This document shows, piece after piece, positions 15,560 through 24,299 of a stretch of 64,000 bases of DNA. This DNA is from an uncultured Ruminococcus sp. (GTDB taxonomy: Bacteria > Bacillota > Clostridia > Oscillospirales > Acutalibacteraceae): positions 1 to 64,000 of the forward strand of contig CACYSI010000002.1 in NCBI GenBank assembly GCA_902776975.1, written 5' to 3'. The first letter of the stretch is position 1; every line of letters begins with the position of its first letter. Below the pieces are notes generated by a model, which worked only from the letters and a program-made list of their open reading frames with translations, ran no database searches and was not told the DNA's origin. Made by a program: the position numbers and the translations under genes.

Positions 15560-16405
15560 TCAGACTTTATCCTTTACTACCTTTTCGGGAGGCTGCTCAA
15601 GTATCTCGGGATTCTCGAGATACTTGCTGAACTTACGAAACGCCAGCGCGAAGTAAGCGCCCGAGGCTATACGCTCATCCATGACCAGACCTATAGGCAG
15701 ACAGCGAACGAAGATCTGCTCGCCCTTCTTGACCATAGGTACGTCATGCGGCATACCGATAGCCAGCGACATAGATACCGTGCCGAAGTCGTAGATGTGA
15801 TGGTAGATGTAGTTGGTCTTGATGCTCGCGAGGTTAGTGAGCATGATCGTACAGTGGAAGGGGCTTGCCTCTATGATAGCTTTGGGACACATATTGTGCT
15901 TATCGAGCCACTTTGCGAGATTAGCCACCACGCGCAGCAGTCCCGGAGCGGAGCAGAGAAAGTTAGCGAGCTTATCGGTTGAGTTGACCTCATCCTCTTT
16001 ACGGTTGCTCTCGATATATGACTTGATGGTCTCGTTTACTTCATCTATCGTGTTTGAAGGATCGAACTTCATCTTGCTGGTGGTGCCCTCGGCGTCTATC
16101 CTGCCCTCTTTGAGCACGACCATACCTACTTCAAGATCGTTACGGGCATAGATGCGCTTATTGACGACAAAGCGGTTGAGGGCGGGGTACTCAGCCATGG
16201 CGCGTATCATAGCCGCGATAATCAGCGTGAGGTGGTCATAGCGCTTGCCCTCTTTACGCTTGCGGTTCATATACTTGCGCATAGGCTCCATAGGTATGTC
16301 GAGATGTATCATATTCATCGCGTCATAGCGATGATCCATAACGTGCGCCGCAACCTCATATTCGACTCCGAGCCCCTTGAGTCTTTTTCCGTCAGACCTG
16401 CCCAT
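15560..16405 (-). CDS. 2-oxoacid dehydrogenase acyltransferase (E2)-fold protein without catalytic His, paralogue 1
   Basis: The 281-residue protein matches the catalytic E2/CAT fold, with no lipoyl or E3-binding domain. Typical stretches include RYDHLTLIIAAMIRAMAEYP, ARNDLEVGMVVL and the late HCTIMLTNLASI strand. At the active-site motif, normally DHRxxDG, it reads DERIASG (residues 243-249): both the catalytic His and the Asp are replaced. Classical E2 transfer chemistry is therefore unlikely. A paralogue at 38703-39599 has DERIGDG at the same place. Such stand-alone proteins are known in Clostridia, but their role is not. It is monocistronic, with GAGAGGT upstream of the ATG. Confidence 0.82.
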   Translation of the reverse strand: MGRSDGKRLKGLGVEYEVAAHVMDHRYDAMNMIHLDIPMEPMRKYMNRKRKEGKRYDHLTLIIAAMIRAMAEYPALNRFVVNKRIYARNDLEVGMVVLKEGRIDAEGTTSKMKFDPSNTIDEVNETIKSYIESNRKEDEVNSTDKLANFLCSAPGLLRVVANLAKWLDKHNMCPKAIIEASPFHCTIMLTNLASIKTNYIYHHIYDFGTVSMSLAIGMPHDVPMVKKGEQIFVRCLPIGLVMDERIASGAYFALAFRKFSKYLENPEILEQPPEKVVKDKV

Positions 16406-16470
16406 TGTACTACCTCTCTTAAAATCAGCTTAATGGATTATATGCTTAATAAATAATACACGAAAAGATA

Positions 16471-17454
16471 TCAAAAAACAATAGGTAAAGAGATTTTTGT
16501 CATATAAATGAGGTACAGGGCTATCGACACTCCTCCCTGTATCCGGCTGAAGCGACCCCTGATAAGAGCGGGCACGAGCATTATCACCGAGGCGAGCAGA
16601 CACATGGGCAGATCTGTATACAGTACGGCGTTGTCTACGGGCAGTCCGCCCGATACCAGCGAGCATACGGGCAGTATCAGCAGTGTGTCTATGATGTTAG
16701 CTCCGAGGATGTTGCCCGCCGTCAGCGAGCTTTGACCCTTGGAGATCGCTGATATCGCCGTGACCAGCTCCGGCAGCGAGGTGCCAACGGCGAGCATGGT
16801 CAGCGAGATGACCCTCTCGTCCACGTTGAGTATATCGTGCGCTATGAGAGTGCCGTTGTCAACGAGCAGACGCGAGCCGATTATGATAGCGGCGGCTCCG
16901 ATGATAAAGTACAAGGCGGCTTTCATACCGCCTGTATCTCCCGAATCTTCAGCAGGCTCATCGAGTCGGCGCGCCTTAGCCTCGGCTACGGACCGAACGG
17001 TGTATAAGCCGAACAGTATCAGCATGATGACCGCGCCGAATATCCTCAGCTCGCCTGTTAGCGAGAACGCCCACAGCAGGATGATCGCCGCAAAAAGATA
17101 CAGCGACTTTTTTATATACTCTCTGCCCGCGGCGGCGGGCGCGATCAGCGCGGACAGCCCGAGTATCAGAGCTGTGTTGGCGGTGACGGAGCCTACGGCG
17201 TTGCCTGCCGCCATATCGGGCTGACCGGACGCCGCCGCCATGACAGACACCAGCAGCTCGGGCAGGGTAGTGGCGACAGATACCACGGTAGCGCCTATCA
17301 CAAACGGCGGTATGCCCGAGAGTCGGGCTATGCTCGCCGCCGCGTCTACAAACCTGTCGCCGCCCCAAATTATACAGAACAGTCCCGCTGAGAACAGCGC
17401 GAATATCATAACGGTACGGATGTTATCACCCCATAAAAGAAAGACCTCTGACAT
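16471..17454 (-). CDS. Calcium/sodium antiporter, CaCA superfamily (YrbG-like)
   Basis: The 327-residue membrane protein has about ten hydrophobic segments and the two inverted alpha repeats of cation/Ca exchangers. Repeat 1 contains FVIGATVVSVATTLPELLVS and AAGNAVGSV; repeat 2 contains LTMLAVGTSLPELVTA and GNILGANIIDTLL, each with the conserved acidic residue after LP. A charged cytoplasmic loop (residues about 155-170) separates the halves. It probably exports Ca2+ or exchanges it for Na+ or K+. It lies 34 bases after queH. Confidence 0.93.
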   Translation of the reverse strand: MSEVFLLWGDNIRTVMIFALFSAGLFCIIWGGDRFVDAAASIARLSGIPPFVIGATVVSVATTLPELLVSVMAAASGQPDMAAGNAVGSVTANTALILGLSALIAPAAAGREYIKKSLYLFAAIILLWAFSLTGELRIFGAVIMLILFGLYTVRSVAEAKARRLDEPAEDSGDTGGMKAALYFIIGAAAIIIGSRLLVDNGTLIAHDILNVDERVISLTMLAVGTSLPELVTAISAISKGQSSLTAGNILGANIIDTLLILPVCSLVSGGLPVDNAVLYTDLPMCLLASVIMLVPALIRGRFSRIQGGVSIALYLIYMTKISLPIVF

Positions 17455-17488
17455 ATTACTATGCCAAAGGTCGGGTGACTATTCTGAA

Positions 17489-18130
17489 TCAATCGGCGGT
17501 TGATCGATCGCGGTTTTCGGCTTCTTTAGCCGAAAATACGCATCCGCAGTAGTTCTGACGGTAGAGGTCATACTGCTTGCTGAGCTCTATGGAGCGCTTA
17601 TAGCCCTCTTTTTTCTTGAAATCCGAGCCGAGATAATTCACCGAGTAATATGCGGCGAGCTTTTCGCCTATCTCGTTTATCCTCGCGGCGTTTTTGAGCG
17701 GACTTATGGTCAGGGTGGTCGCGAAATAATCGTAGCCGCCCTCCTTGCACAGCGCGGCGGTATAGCCTAAACGCTGTTCAAAGCACAGCGAGCACCTCAT
17801 GCCGCCCTCGCGGTCGTCCTCTCTGCCGCGCACAAGCTCAAAGAAGCTCTCGGGATCGTACTCTACCTCGGTAAAGCCGACGCGGTCGCTCAGCCCCGCC
17901 TCGCGAACATAGCGCTCAAGCTCGCTCAAGCGGTAGCGATACTCGCTCTCCTCGGTGATGTTGGGGTTATAATACGCTATCGTGATGTCAAAGTACGGGC
18001 TGAGATACTCCAGCACATAGCTCGCGCATACGGCGCAGCAAACGTGCAGCAGCAGCCTCGGACGTCTGCCCTCGCTGACAAGACGCTCGATAAGCGCATC
18101 CATTTCTTTTTGATAATTACGCTTGTTCAT
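17489..18130 (-). CDS. queH: Epoxyqueuosine reductase QueH
   Basis: QueH is the iron-sulphur alternative to QueG in the last step of queuosine synthesis, reducing epoxyqueuosine in tRNA. The 213-residue protein (DUF208) shows the adjacent-cysteine motif LLHVCCAVCASY, the downstream CSLCFEQR pair, DYFATTLTISPLKN, and the late YRQNYCGC cluster. It lies between the HAD phosphatase and the Ca/Na exchanger genes with gaps of 9 and 34 bases. No other queuosine gene is in the window. Confidence 0.93.
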   Translation of the reverse strand: MNKRNYQKEMDALIERLVSEGRRPRLLLHVCCAVCASYVLEYLSPYFDITIAYYNPNITEESEYRYRLSELERYVREAGLSDRVGFTEVEYDPESFFELVRGREDDREGGMRCSLCFEQRLGYTAALCKEGGYDYFATTLTISPLKNAARINEIGEKLAAYYSVNYLGSDFKKKEGYKRSIELSKQYDLYRQNYCGCVFSAKEAENRDRSTAD

Positions 18131-18139
18131 ATATGTATA

Positions 18140-18796
18140 TTATCTCTCGTATTTTATTATCTCATACAGTTCGTCGGCGGTGTCGGCGATAAAGTCGGCG
18201 CCCGCTTTTATCAGTTCCTCTGAGCCTCTGAAGCCCCAGCTCACGCCGCAGACCTTGACGCCCGCGTTATGGGCGAAGGCTACGTCCACGTTGCTGTCGC
18301 CGATGTACAGTATCTCGCTCTTGTCAAGTCCCGACTGCTCTATGAGGATATCGAGCGCTTGAGGGTCGGGCTTGCGGGCTATGCCCTCGCGCTGACCGTA
18401 AGCGCCGCCGAAGCTGTGCTCGGGGTATATACTATCGAGTATCTCGGGTACAAAGCGATCGGGCTTGTTTGAGATCACCGCGGTCTCTGTGCCGTTGGCT
18501 TTGAGCTTAGACAGCAGCTCGGCTACACCGTCGTAAGCCGTAGTGAGATCCTTGCAGTGATCGGCGTAGTAAGTGTTGAAATCAGCCTTGACTCTCGCGG
18601 CTCCGTCGGTTGTATAGGCGTCTGCCATAGTGACTCTGACGAGGTTGTCAATCCCGTTGCCGACAAACTGTCTGTAGTCGTCGGTAGGATATGTACGCAG
18701 TCCCTCTCTGTCGAGGGCGTAGTTCATCGCGGCGGCAAGGTCGGCTAGGGTGTTTGCCAAGGTGCCGTCCAGATCAAATACCGCAAGTTTAATCAT
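18140..18796 (-). CDS. gph: HAD-family phosphatase, phosphoglycolate phosphatase-like
   Basis: The 218-residue protein has all HAD motifs: DLDGTL near the N-terminus (nucleophile Asp8), VISNKPDRF (motif II Ser/Thr and Lys), and GDSNVDVAFAHNAG (motif IV). An alpha-helical cap of the Gph type follows motif I. Gph clears 2-phosphoglycolate, but closely related enzymes act on pyrophosphate or other sugar phosphates, so the substrate is not certain. Its start overlaps the stop of the large lipoprotein gene by eight bases, implying coupled translation. Confidence 0.87.
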   Translation of the reverse strand: MIKLAVFDLDGTLANTLADLAAAMNYALDREGLRTYPTDDYRQFVGNGIDNLVRVTMADAYTTDGAARVKADFNTYYADHCKDLTTAYDGVAELLSKLKANGTETAVISNKPDRFVPEILDSIYPEHSFGGAYGQREGIARKPDPQALDILIEQSGLDKSEILYIGDSNVDVAFAHNAGVKVCGVSWGFRGSEELIKAGADFIADTADELYEIIKYER

Positions 18797-20906
18797 CCGT
18801 GCTGTCTCCCGTATCTTCAGTATCGCTTTGAGGAGCTGTGTCTTGCGAAGTCTGATCCTCAGAGCTTTCAGCTTGTTCCGAACTGTCTGATTTGGTCGGC
18901 TCCTCGCCGCTTTGCTCGCCGTAGACCTTTCGGCTCATCTCTTCGAGCTCTCTCGCTCTGATATCGTTCTTTTGGTCGCGGATGCTGTCCGCCTGTATAC
19001 GCTCCTCGATATCCTTGTTGATCTCGTCCACATACTTCTTGTTGCGGCTGAGAGCGTTCAGCTCAAATATGCTGAAGGTCGTGGTCTGCGCCAGCGGATC
19101 GTGAGCGGAGGTGTCCGACACGCTGTTATCTTGTATATCATCCGCGTCCGCGGGTATGTCGGACTCATACGCTTCGGGGTTGTTGAGCGGGTCCGCGGGT
19201 CTGCGGCGCTTCTTGGGCTTGAGCAGCATTATCGCGGCAAATGCCGTCAGTATCAGCAGAGCAGAGCCGATGATGACATAGATGACTATATGTGATGTTA
19301 TAGGTATGTTGCCGTGATACTCGACCGTTGCGCTGCCCTCCTTGATGGGCAGGGAGCTTGCGTTGTTGTCAGTATAGGCGGTCTCAGAGCCGTCTACCGA
19401 TACCGATACTATGTTATCGCCCTTCTCCGAGCTGACATAGTAGGTCATCGGTCTGCCGATGTTGGACGAGTTGAGCATATAGCTGATGTTGATATGATCG
19501 CTGAGCTCGGTCTTGACTGTCAGCGAGAGGCTGCCCTCGCTGCGGCGGTAAGCCATGAAGTTGCCGCTGCCGAAGAGCTTTACGAGGTCGTCTGTGATCT
19601 CGTCGGTGGTACCCTCGCTGATGACGCGGCAGATAAGGCTGTCGTCATTTTCGTCTGTCTCGCTCTTCATACCCTTTGAGGCAAAGAACTTGTTTGCGTA
19701 GGCCATGCCGTCGTAGCCGTCGGTCTTGGAGTAGAGGAACTCTGTCGAACGTCTGAAGCGGCTGTCACCGAGGCTGACGAGATAGAAGTTGACGCCGTTG
19801 ATCGAGTACTGCACGCCGTCGGGTATGCTTATCTTGCCCGAGCCGCTGTCGAGAGTGATCTTGCACACTCCCTCTTCCCATGTGCCCTTGCTGACCCACT
19901 TGCCGCCTTCAAACACCATGCCGTCGCCGTGGGTGGTGCTGGTGGGCAGCGAGTATGAGTACTCGAGCTTGGGAAAGCCGTTGTCGGCGCCTATGAACGA
20001 GAAGGTGTCCAGAGTCTCGTCAAAGCTCATGCCCTCGGAGAGAGGCGTAGAGGAGTTGTCTCTGTCGCCGTAGTATATATCGGTGCTGTCGGTGTCGAGC
20101 AGCATGGAGGTGACCTCTATGAGCTGATTCATGCTCAGCTTGTTGAAGATAGCCGTGTAGACCATGTTGGAGCCCTCCGACGTCCAGCCCGTATACTCGG
20201 CTTCGGGAGAGGTGTTGGTCAGAAAATACCGCTCTACAGCCTCTTTGTCGCGGTCATATGTTTCGTTGGGGACAGAAAAGACAAACGTGCGGTCGTAGTT
20301 GCCCTCTTTGTCGTTTGAGGTCTTTATGGATACAGAGTTGATACGGCTGCCTTTGCAGTCGTTTATCTTGATCGTTGAGTCGGTATCGTATGAGGCGGCG
20401 CCTATCTTGACGGTGTTCACATCATACTTGAAGGTCATGCCGCTTGTCTCTTTGGCGTCCTGAGTATCGCGCTCTATCCACGGGATGAGCTCTTTGACGT
20501 CAAAGTCCTCTGCCATACGCACTCCGCTTGTGAGAGCGGTGTCCTTGCGTGACAGGATGACGGCGGGGCTCCTGCCGATAAGCTCGCCGACAGCCTCTTC
20601 ATACTCATCCTTATCTCTGAAAGTGAGTTTGAGCTCAAAGTGGTAGCCGTCCTCTTCTACGCCGATATAGCTGAACTCGGCGTTCTTAGTATCTGAGGCG
20701 GGGGAGTCGGCGACGAGAGTGTCCTTGATCGCGTCGATGTTCACGCTCAGCGGATAGATGATAGTCACGGTTCGGCTGCCCGCGAAAGAGTTGGTGATAT
20801 CGAGAGCCGAGCGCACGCTGACGGTGGGGCTGTCACAGCCCGACAGAGCGGCGCCTACGCTCAGGATCAATATAATAATGAGCAGTATCGAAATCAGTTT
20901 TTTCAT
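18789..20906 (-). CDS. Large lipoprotein with a C-terminal membrane anchor, unknown function
   Basis: The 705-residue protein starts with a lipoprotein signal (VGAALSGC, Cys24). About 530 residues of predicted extracellular beta-rich sequence follow, with a recurring pattern (for example NSFAGSRTVTIIYPLSVN and GRSPAVILSRKD) but no family I recognise. One strong membrane segment near residue 555-578 is followed by KPKKRRR (inside-positive) and a cytoplasmic tail of about 120 acidic, Ser/Asp-rich residues. The combination of lipid anchor, outer domain, single span and acidic cytoplasmic tail is unusual. It is coupled to the HAD phosphatase gene, but no functional link is evident. Confidence 0.8.
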   Translation of the reverse strand: MKKLISILLIIILILSVGAALSGCDSPTVSVRSALDITNSFAGSRTVTIIYPLSVNIDAIKDTLVADSPASDTKNAEFSYIGVEEDGYHFELKLTFRDKDEYEEAVGELIGRSPAVILSRKDTALTSGVRMAEDFDVKELIPWIERDTQDAKETSGMTFKYDVNTVKIGAASYDTDSTIKINDCKGSRINSVSIKTSNDKEGNYDRTFVFSVPNETYDRDKEAVERYFLTNTSPEAEYTGWTSEGSNMVYTAIFNKLSMNQLIEVTSMLLDTDSTDIYYGDRDNSSTPLSEGMSFDETLDTFSFIGADNGFPKLEYSYSLPTSTTHGDGMVFEGGKWVSKGTWEEGVCKITLDSGSGKISIPDGVQYSINGVNFYLVSLGDSRFRRSTEFLYSKTDGYDGMAYANKFFASKGMKSETDENDDSLICRVISEGTTDEITDDLVKLFGSGNFMAYRRSEGSLSLTVKTELSDHINISYMLNSSNIGRPMTYYVSSEKGDNIVSVSVDGSETAYTDNNASSLPIKEGSATVEYHGNIPITSHIVIYVIIGSALLILTAFAAIMLLKPKKRRRPADPLNNPEAYESDIPADADDIQDNSVSDTSAHDPLAQTTTFSIFELNALSRNKKYVDEINKDIEERIQADSIRDQKNDIRARELEEMSRKVYGEQSGEEPTKSDSSEQAESSEDQTSQDTAPQSDTEDTGDSTDD

Positions 20907-20940
20907 AAGTTACCTCTTTTCGGATAACGGATAAAGGTCA

Positions 20941-21531
20941 TCAATATCCCTTTGGCTCGCGCATCAGTACGGCGCGGCAGGGCGACGCCTCCAGCCCCTT
21001 CATCTTGAGCGGGAAGGCGGCTAAGGTATACTCGCCGTCCTCTATGCCCTCGAGGTACAGCCCCTCGAGAACGGCGACTCCGCCTCTGGCAAGCTCCAGA
21101 TGCGGCATATGCTCGTCAAAGGGCGGAGCTATGGACATACAGTCGGTGCCTACGAGCATCAGCTTGCTGTCGGCTATCACGCGCGCGGCTGATACGCTGA
21201 GAAACGCCTTGCCCGAGCTGTGGAATATAACTCTCTTACAGCAGTGGGGCAGCAGGCGCTCCATATCCTCACCGGTGAGGATGCCGTCGATAGTTACCAC
21301 GGTACACTTGCCGCAGAAGTACGAGAGCCTCATAGAGCCTATATCCGCGCCCTCTTCGTCATAGTGCAGGGGCGCGTCGATATGGGTCGCTGTGTGCGTA
21401 CACATACTCACGGTCGACAGGTTGTACCGCGAGTCATCGCCTATCGTGCTGATGAACCTGCTTTTTGGCTTGGGATCGCCCTCATATACCGGCGCGGAAA
21501 AGATCTCTCTGCTTATATCGAACAGTAACAT
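20941..21531 (-). CDS. Cyclase-family metal-dependent hydrolase (kynurenine formamidase-like)
   Basis: The 196-residue protein has the metal-binding signature of the cyclase family, THTATHIDAPLHY (HxxTHxDxPxH), plus TDCMSIAPPF in the second half. Relatives include arylformamidase KynB and isatin hydrolase, which hydrolyse amides using Zn or Mn. There is no tryptophan catabolism nearby, so the substrate is unknown. The start has AGGGGCG upstream. It stands between the lipoprotein and MutS-like genes with its own gaps. Confidence 0.88.
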   Translation of the reverse strand: MLLFDISREIFSAPVYEGDPKPKSRFISTIGDDSRYNLSTVSMCTHTATHIDAPLHYDEEGADIGSMRLSYFCGKCTVVTIDGILTGEDMERLLPHCCKRVIFHSSGKAFLSVSAARVIADSKLMLVGTDCMSIAPPFDEHMPHLELARGGVAVLEGLYLEGIEDGEYTLAAFPLKMKGLEASPCRAVLMREPKGY

Positions 21532-21651
21532 GGTCTCGCCCCTTTGCTTATATTATAATACAATACTGCATATTACTCCATTATGCTCTACATTATACCA
21601 CATATCGACAAAAAATAAAGAACTTTGTGTAAACATTTGTGATATCAAAAG

Positions 21652-21675
21652 CGGAGACCGCATAGGCAGTCTCCG
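21652..21675. terminator. Terminator after the MutS-like gene
   Basis: CGGAGACCGCATAGGCAGTCTCCG forms a stem of seven or more pairs, with TTTTT on the plus side and TTTTGAT on the minus side. It lies just after the minus-strand MutS-like gene. Confidence 0.7.
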
Positions 21676-21679
21676 TTTT

Positions 21680-23383
21680 TCAGTCGTTAGTTTTATTTGA
21701 GTCTACGGTGTTCTTCATCTGTTCAAAGGTCACGCCGTACTTCTTGGCTATATCCGCGGCGTAGCTCACGCCCTGAGGCGGCGCTATGAAGACCTTGAAG
21801 CTGCGCTCACCGTTATGCACGCCCGTTATCAGGCTCTCGGCGCGGCTGTCGCCCTCGACCTCGTCGTTGATGTCTCTGACCGACGCGGCGAGCTCGTGCA
21901 TATGGGTATTGAATATCGCTCTGGTGCCGAGGTAGCGCATGACTCTGACTACATCCTTGGCGATGAACACGCCCTCGGCTACGCTGGTGGTAGCAAGGCT
22001 CTCGTTGAGCAGCAGCAGGCTGTGTCGTGTAGCGGTCTCAAAGATCTTTGAGAGCCGCTGGCTCTCTTCGCCGAGTCTGCCGAGGTCTACGGTGTCGTTC
22101 TCATCCGCGGGGAAGTGGGTGAAGATGTTGTCGCACGGAGATATCGCCGCCTCCCCGGCGGGGACATACACGCCCCACTGAGCGAGAAGCATCGCGAGCC
22201 CTATAGCCTGGGTGAAGATGGTCTTACCGCCCCTGTTGGGGCCTGTAAGGATATAGATGCGGCGCTCGTCGCTGAACTCAAAGTCGTTGTCTATGATATT
22301 GATGCTCTCGCCCTTGACCTTGTTGATAGCCAGCTTCAGGTTATATACTCCCTTAAAGGAGCAGTCGCGGCTTTCATATGAGGTTATCTCGGGCTTGCAC
22401 ATCGGCATGCCTGTTTTGAGTATCTTCTCCGTAAGCTCTGCCCAACGGATGTAAAAGAGTATCTCGGGCATGAGGTTGATCAGAGAGTAGCCGCTGAAAT
22501 CGACATATTTTTTGATAGTGGACTTGATATCCTTGACGGTGCGCCTCATTATATCGGTGACGGTCTTGCGCAGAGCGTTTGAGAGCGGATCCTTGCCCGT
22601 TACGGTGCTGGTCTCTATATGCGAGCCGTTGATGGCTGTATTGAAGGTGGTGGCTCCCATGAGAAAGCCCGTTGTAGGCGGATTCTCGGGGCTGAATCTG
22701 CCGCTCTCGCCTTTATCGAGACCGTGATTTATCTCATTTTTGCTGTCGACAAAAGAGCTGAATCTGCCCATCAGTCCTGCGTCTGAGAACTTTTCGTCAT
22801 TGAGCGCGACTACGCCCGCCGCTTCGGGACGGAGGAGCTTATCGAGGTTCACGCCTATGGTTATGCTCTTCAGACGCCGCGCCTTAGTCATCAGCTCGTC
22901 GATATCCGCCTTGAGCTCGTCAAAGCCGCTCTCGCGGGGTATCTCGGTGACATAGTCCCTGAGCTCGCGCATACCCGACGAGGAGATATCGAGCCCTGTC
23001 AGGGTGTCCTTTATCATATTGATGCAGCTCATGTAGTCGTCGATCTCGCGCAGGCGGTTGATAAGCGACCACAGGGCAGAGGCGTCGGCGTCCTTTTGAA
23101 AACGCTCCAGATCGCGCAGATCGCTCAGGCGCTTTACCAGATCGGACATAGCCTCTCTGAGCTTCGGAAAACGCAGAAAATCGTCGAAGATATCTCTGCG
23201 GTAGCGGATGGTCTCAGGCTCCGCGGGGATGCGCTTCATTATAGACAGCAAATGCGGACGCTCGGCGCGCTCCTCGGTGAGTGCGTCGAGGATGAACTCG
23301 AGAGATAAGTCGTTGACCGCCTCATCCGTGAGCACGGCGAACCTTCGCTCCGAATCATTGGGAAAAAGTAAACTGAACTTCAT
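21680..23383 (-). CDS. MutS-like ATPase, distinct from MutS2
   Basis: The 567-residue protein has a MutS-type clamp region and ATPase, but no mismatch-recognition domain, coiled-coil nuclease tail or Smr domain. Walker A reads GPNRGGKT (residues 381-388). The Walker B region reads LLLLNESLATT where canonical MutS has DELGRGT, so the Asp is Asn while the catalytic Glu is kept. The D-loop and switch regions (NTHMHEL) are recognisable. Such MutS-family proteins are found in many Firmicutes with unknown function. The start has AGGGGCG. It is monocistronic. Confidence 0.85.
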   Translation of the reverse strand: MKFSLLFPNDSERRFAVLTDEAVNDLSLEFILDALTEERAERPHLLSIMKRIPAEPETIRYRRDIFDDFLRFPKLREAMSDLVKRLSDLRDLERFQKDADASALWSLINRLREIDDYMSCINMIKDTLTGLDISSSGMRELRDYVTEIPRESGFDELKADIDELMTKARRLKSITIGVNLDKLLRPEAAGVVALNDEKFSDAGLMGRFSSFVDSKNEINHGLDKGESGRFSPENPPTTGFLMGATTFNTAINGSHIETSTVTGKDPLSNALRKTVTDIMRRTVKDIKSTIKKYVDFSGYSLINLMPEILFYIRWAELTEKILKTGMPMCKPEITSYESRDCSFKGVYNLKLAINKVKGESINIIDNDFEFSDERRIYILTGPNRGGKTIFTQAIGLAMLLAQWGVYVPAGEAAISPCDNIFTHFPADENDTVDLGRLGEESQRLSKIFETATRHSLLLLNESLATTSVAEGVFIAKDVVRVMRYLGTRAIFNTHMHELAASVRDINDEVEGDSRAESLITGVHNGERSFKVFIAPPQGVSYAADIAKKYGVTFEQMKNTVDSNKTND

Positions 23384-23489
23384 GTTATCGCCCCTGAATC
23401 AGCATATTTAGATCATATTACTATGTTACCTTGATATCATTAGCTTTGTCAAGGGCATTCTCCGTAAATGCACACAACTTCTATGGATA

Positions 23490-23533
23490 TAAAAACAAGA
23501 CTCCTGCCGAAACAGGAGCCTTGGATAATAACG
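23490..23533 (-). terminator. Terminator repeat, left copy, bracketing the accessory module
   Basis: The stem AAGACTCCTG/CAGGAGCCTT (23497-23522) is followed on the minus strand by GTTTTTA, so it terminates the 219-residue protein gene. Stem and flanks (TAAAAACAA before, TTGGATAATAAC after) match 25733-25776 behind rpsI. Differences in one arm are matched in the other. Confidence 0.75.
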
Positions 23534-23608
23534 ATATAAGAGAACAGATTACAGATTAATTATACAGACGAATAAAAAAGGCTATCCAAAACAGGCCGAC
23601 TTACACGG

Positions 23609-24268
23609 TTAAAGGTACGGGTGCGGCTCATTTCTGTCGGGATACCATTTATATTTGTACAGAAGCCCCTGCTCGGCGTTGGCATAGCGGTGGATTTTAT
23701 CCTCGGGTATATTGGATTTTTCTGCGATCATGCTGATATATCCCAAATACAGCTTACCACCGCCATAGCGCGAGATGGAGTATATCTCCTGCCATACCTC
23801 TTCGGGCATATCCGTTTCATGGCTGTTATAGTAGTGCCACTCGGCTTCGTCCCAAATTTTGACCATTTCGGAAACGGTAAACATTTGGTGGGTGATATAG
23901 TGTTCGTTGCTTTCGGGAAAGCGCACGGTTTGTAAATCAAAATAAGCCGAGGTCAAATAATTGTCAGCGGCAAGCGCAGGGATAGAAAAATGCTTCAAAA
24001 TCATGGTTTCCAAAATGAAGAGCCGCATTGTCTCTGCTTGCGAAAAACCGATCTTCTGCAGTCGTGTCATGTATTCGATTTGATAACCCTGTTCATGTGT
24101 TTGCTTATACAGAGCGATCAGCTGTCCGGTCATGTACTTTGCGTATGCTTCCCGCTCACCGAGGTCGGAGGTCGGCGATTTTTGCGAAAGAGATCCGGAC
24201 GAGGTGGATTTCGACGGGGAAGCAGCGGTATTATTCTTGTTTTTGCGAAAGCGGTCAAAAAAGCTCAT
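23609..24268 (-). CDS. Protein of unknown function, partner of the XRE-NTPase-CYTH fusion
   Basis: The 219-residue protein has a basic N-terminus (MSFFDRFRKNKNN), a Ser/Pro/Thr-rich linker to about residue 40, then a largely helical domain with many aromatic and acidic residues (YQIEYMTRLQKIGFSQAETM, WDEAEWHYYNSHETDM). I do not recognise a family. It lies 31 bases downstream of the fusion gene on the same strand, has its own AAAGGA, and the pair is enclosed by two copies of the same terminator sequence. It is therefore likely to be cotranscribed and to work with the fusion protein. Confidence 0.75.
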   Translation of the reverse strand: MSFFDRFRKNKNNTAASPSKSTSSGSLSQKSPTSDLGEREAYAKYMTGQLIALYKQTHEQGYQIEYMTRLQKIGFSQAETMRLFILETMILKHFSIPALAADNYLTSAYFDLQTVRFPESNEHYITHQMFTVSEMVKIWDEAEWHYYNSHETDMPEEVWQEIYSISRYGGGKLYLGYISMIAEKSNIPEDKIHRYANAEQGLLYKYKWYPDRNEPHPYL

Positions 24269-24299
24269 GGACGCACCGTCCTTTCAACGGTAATATGGT

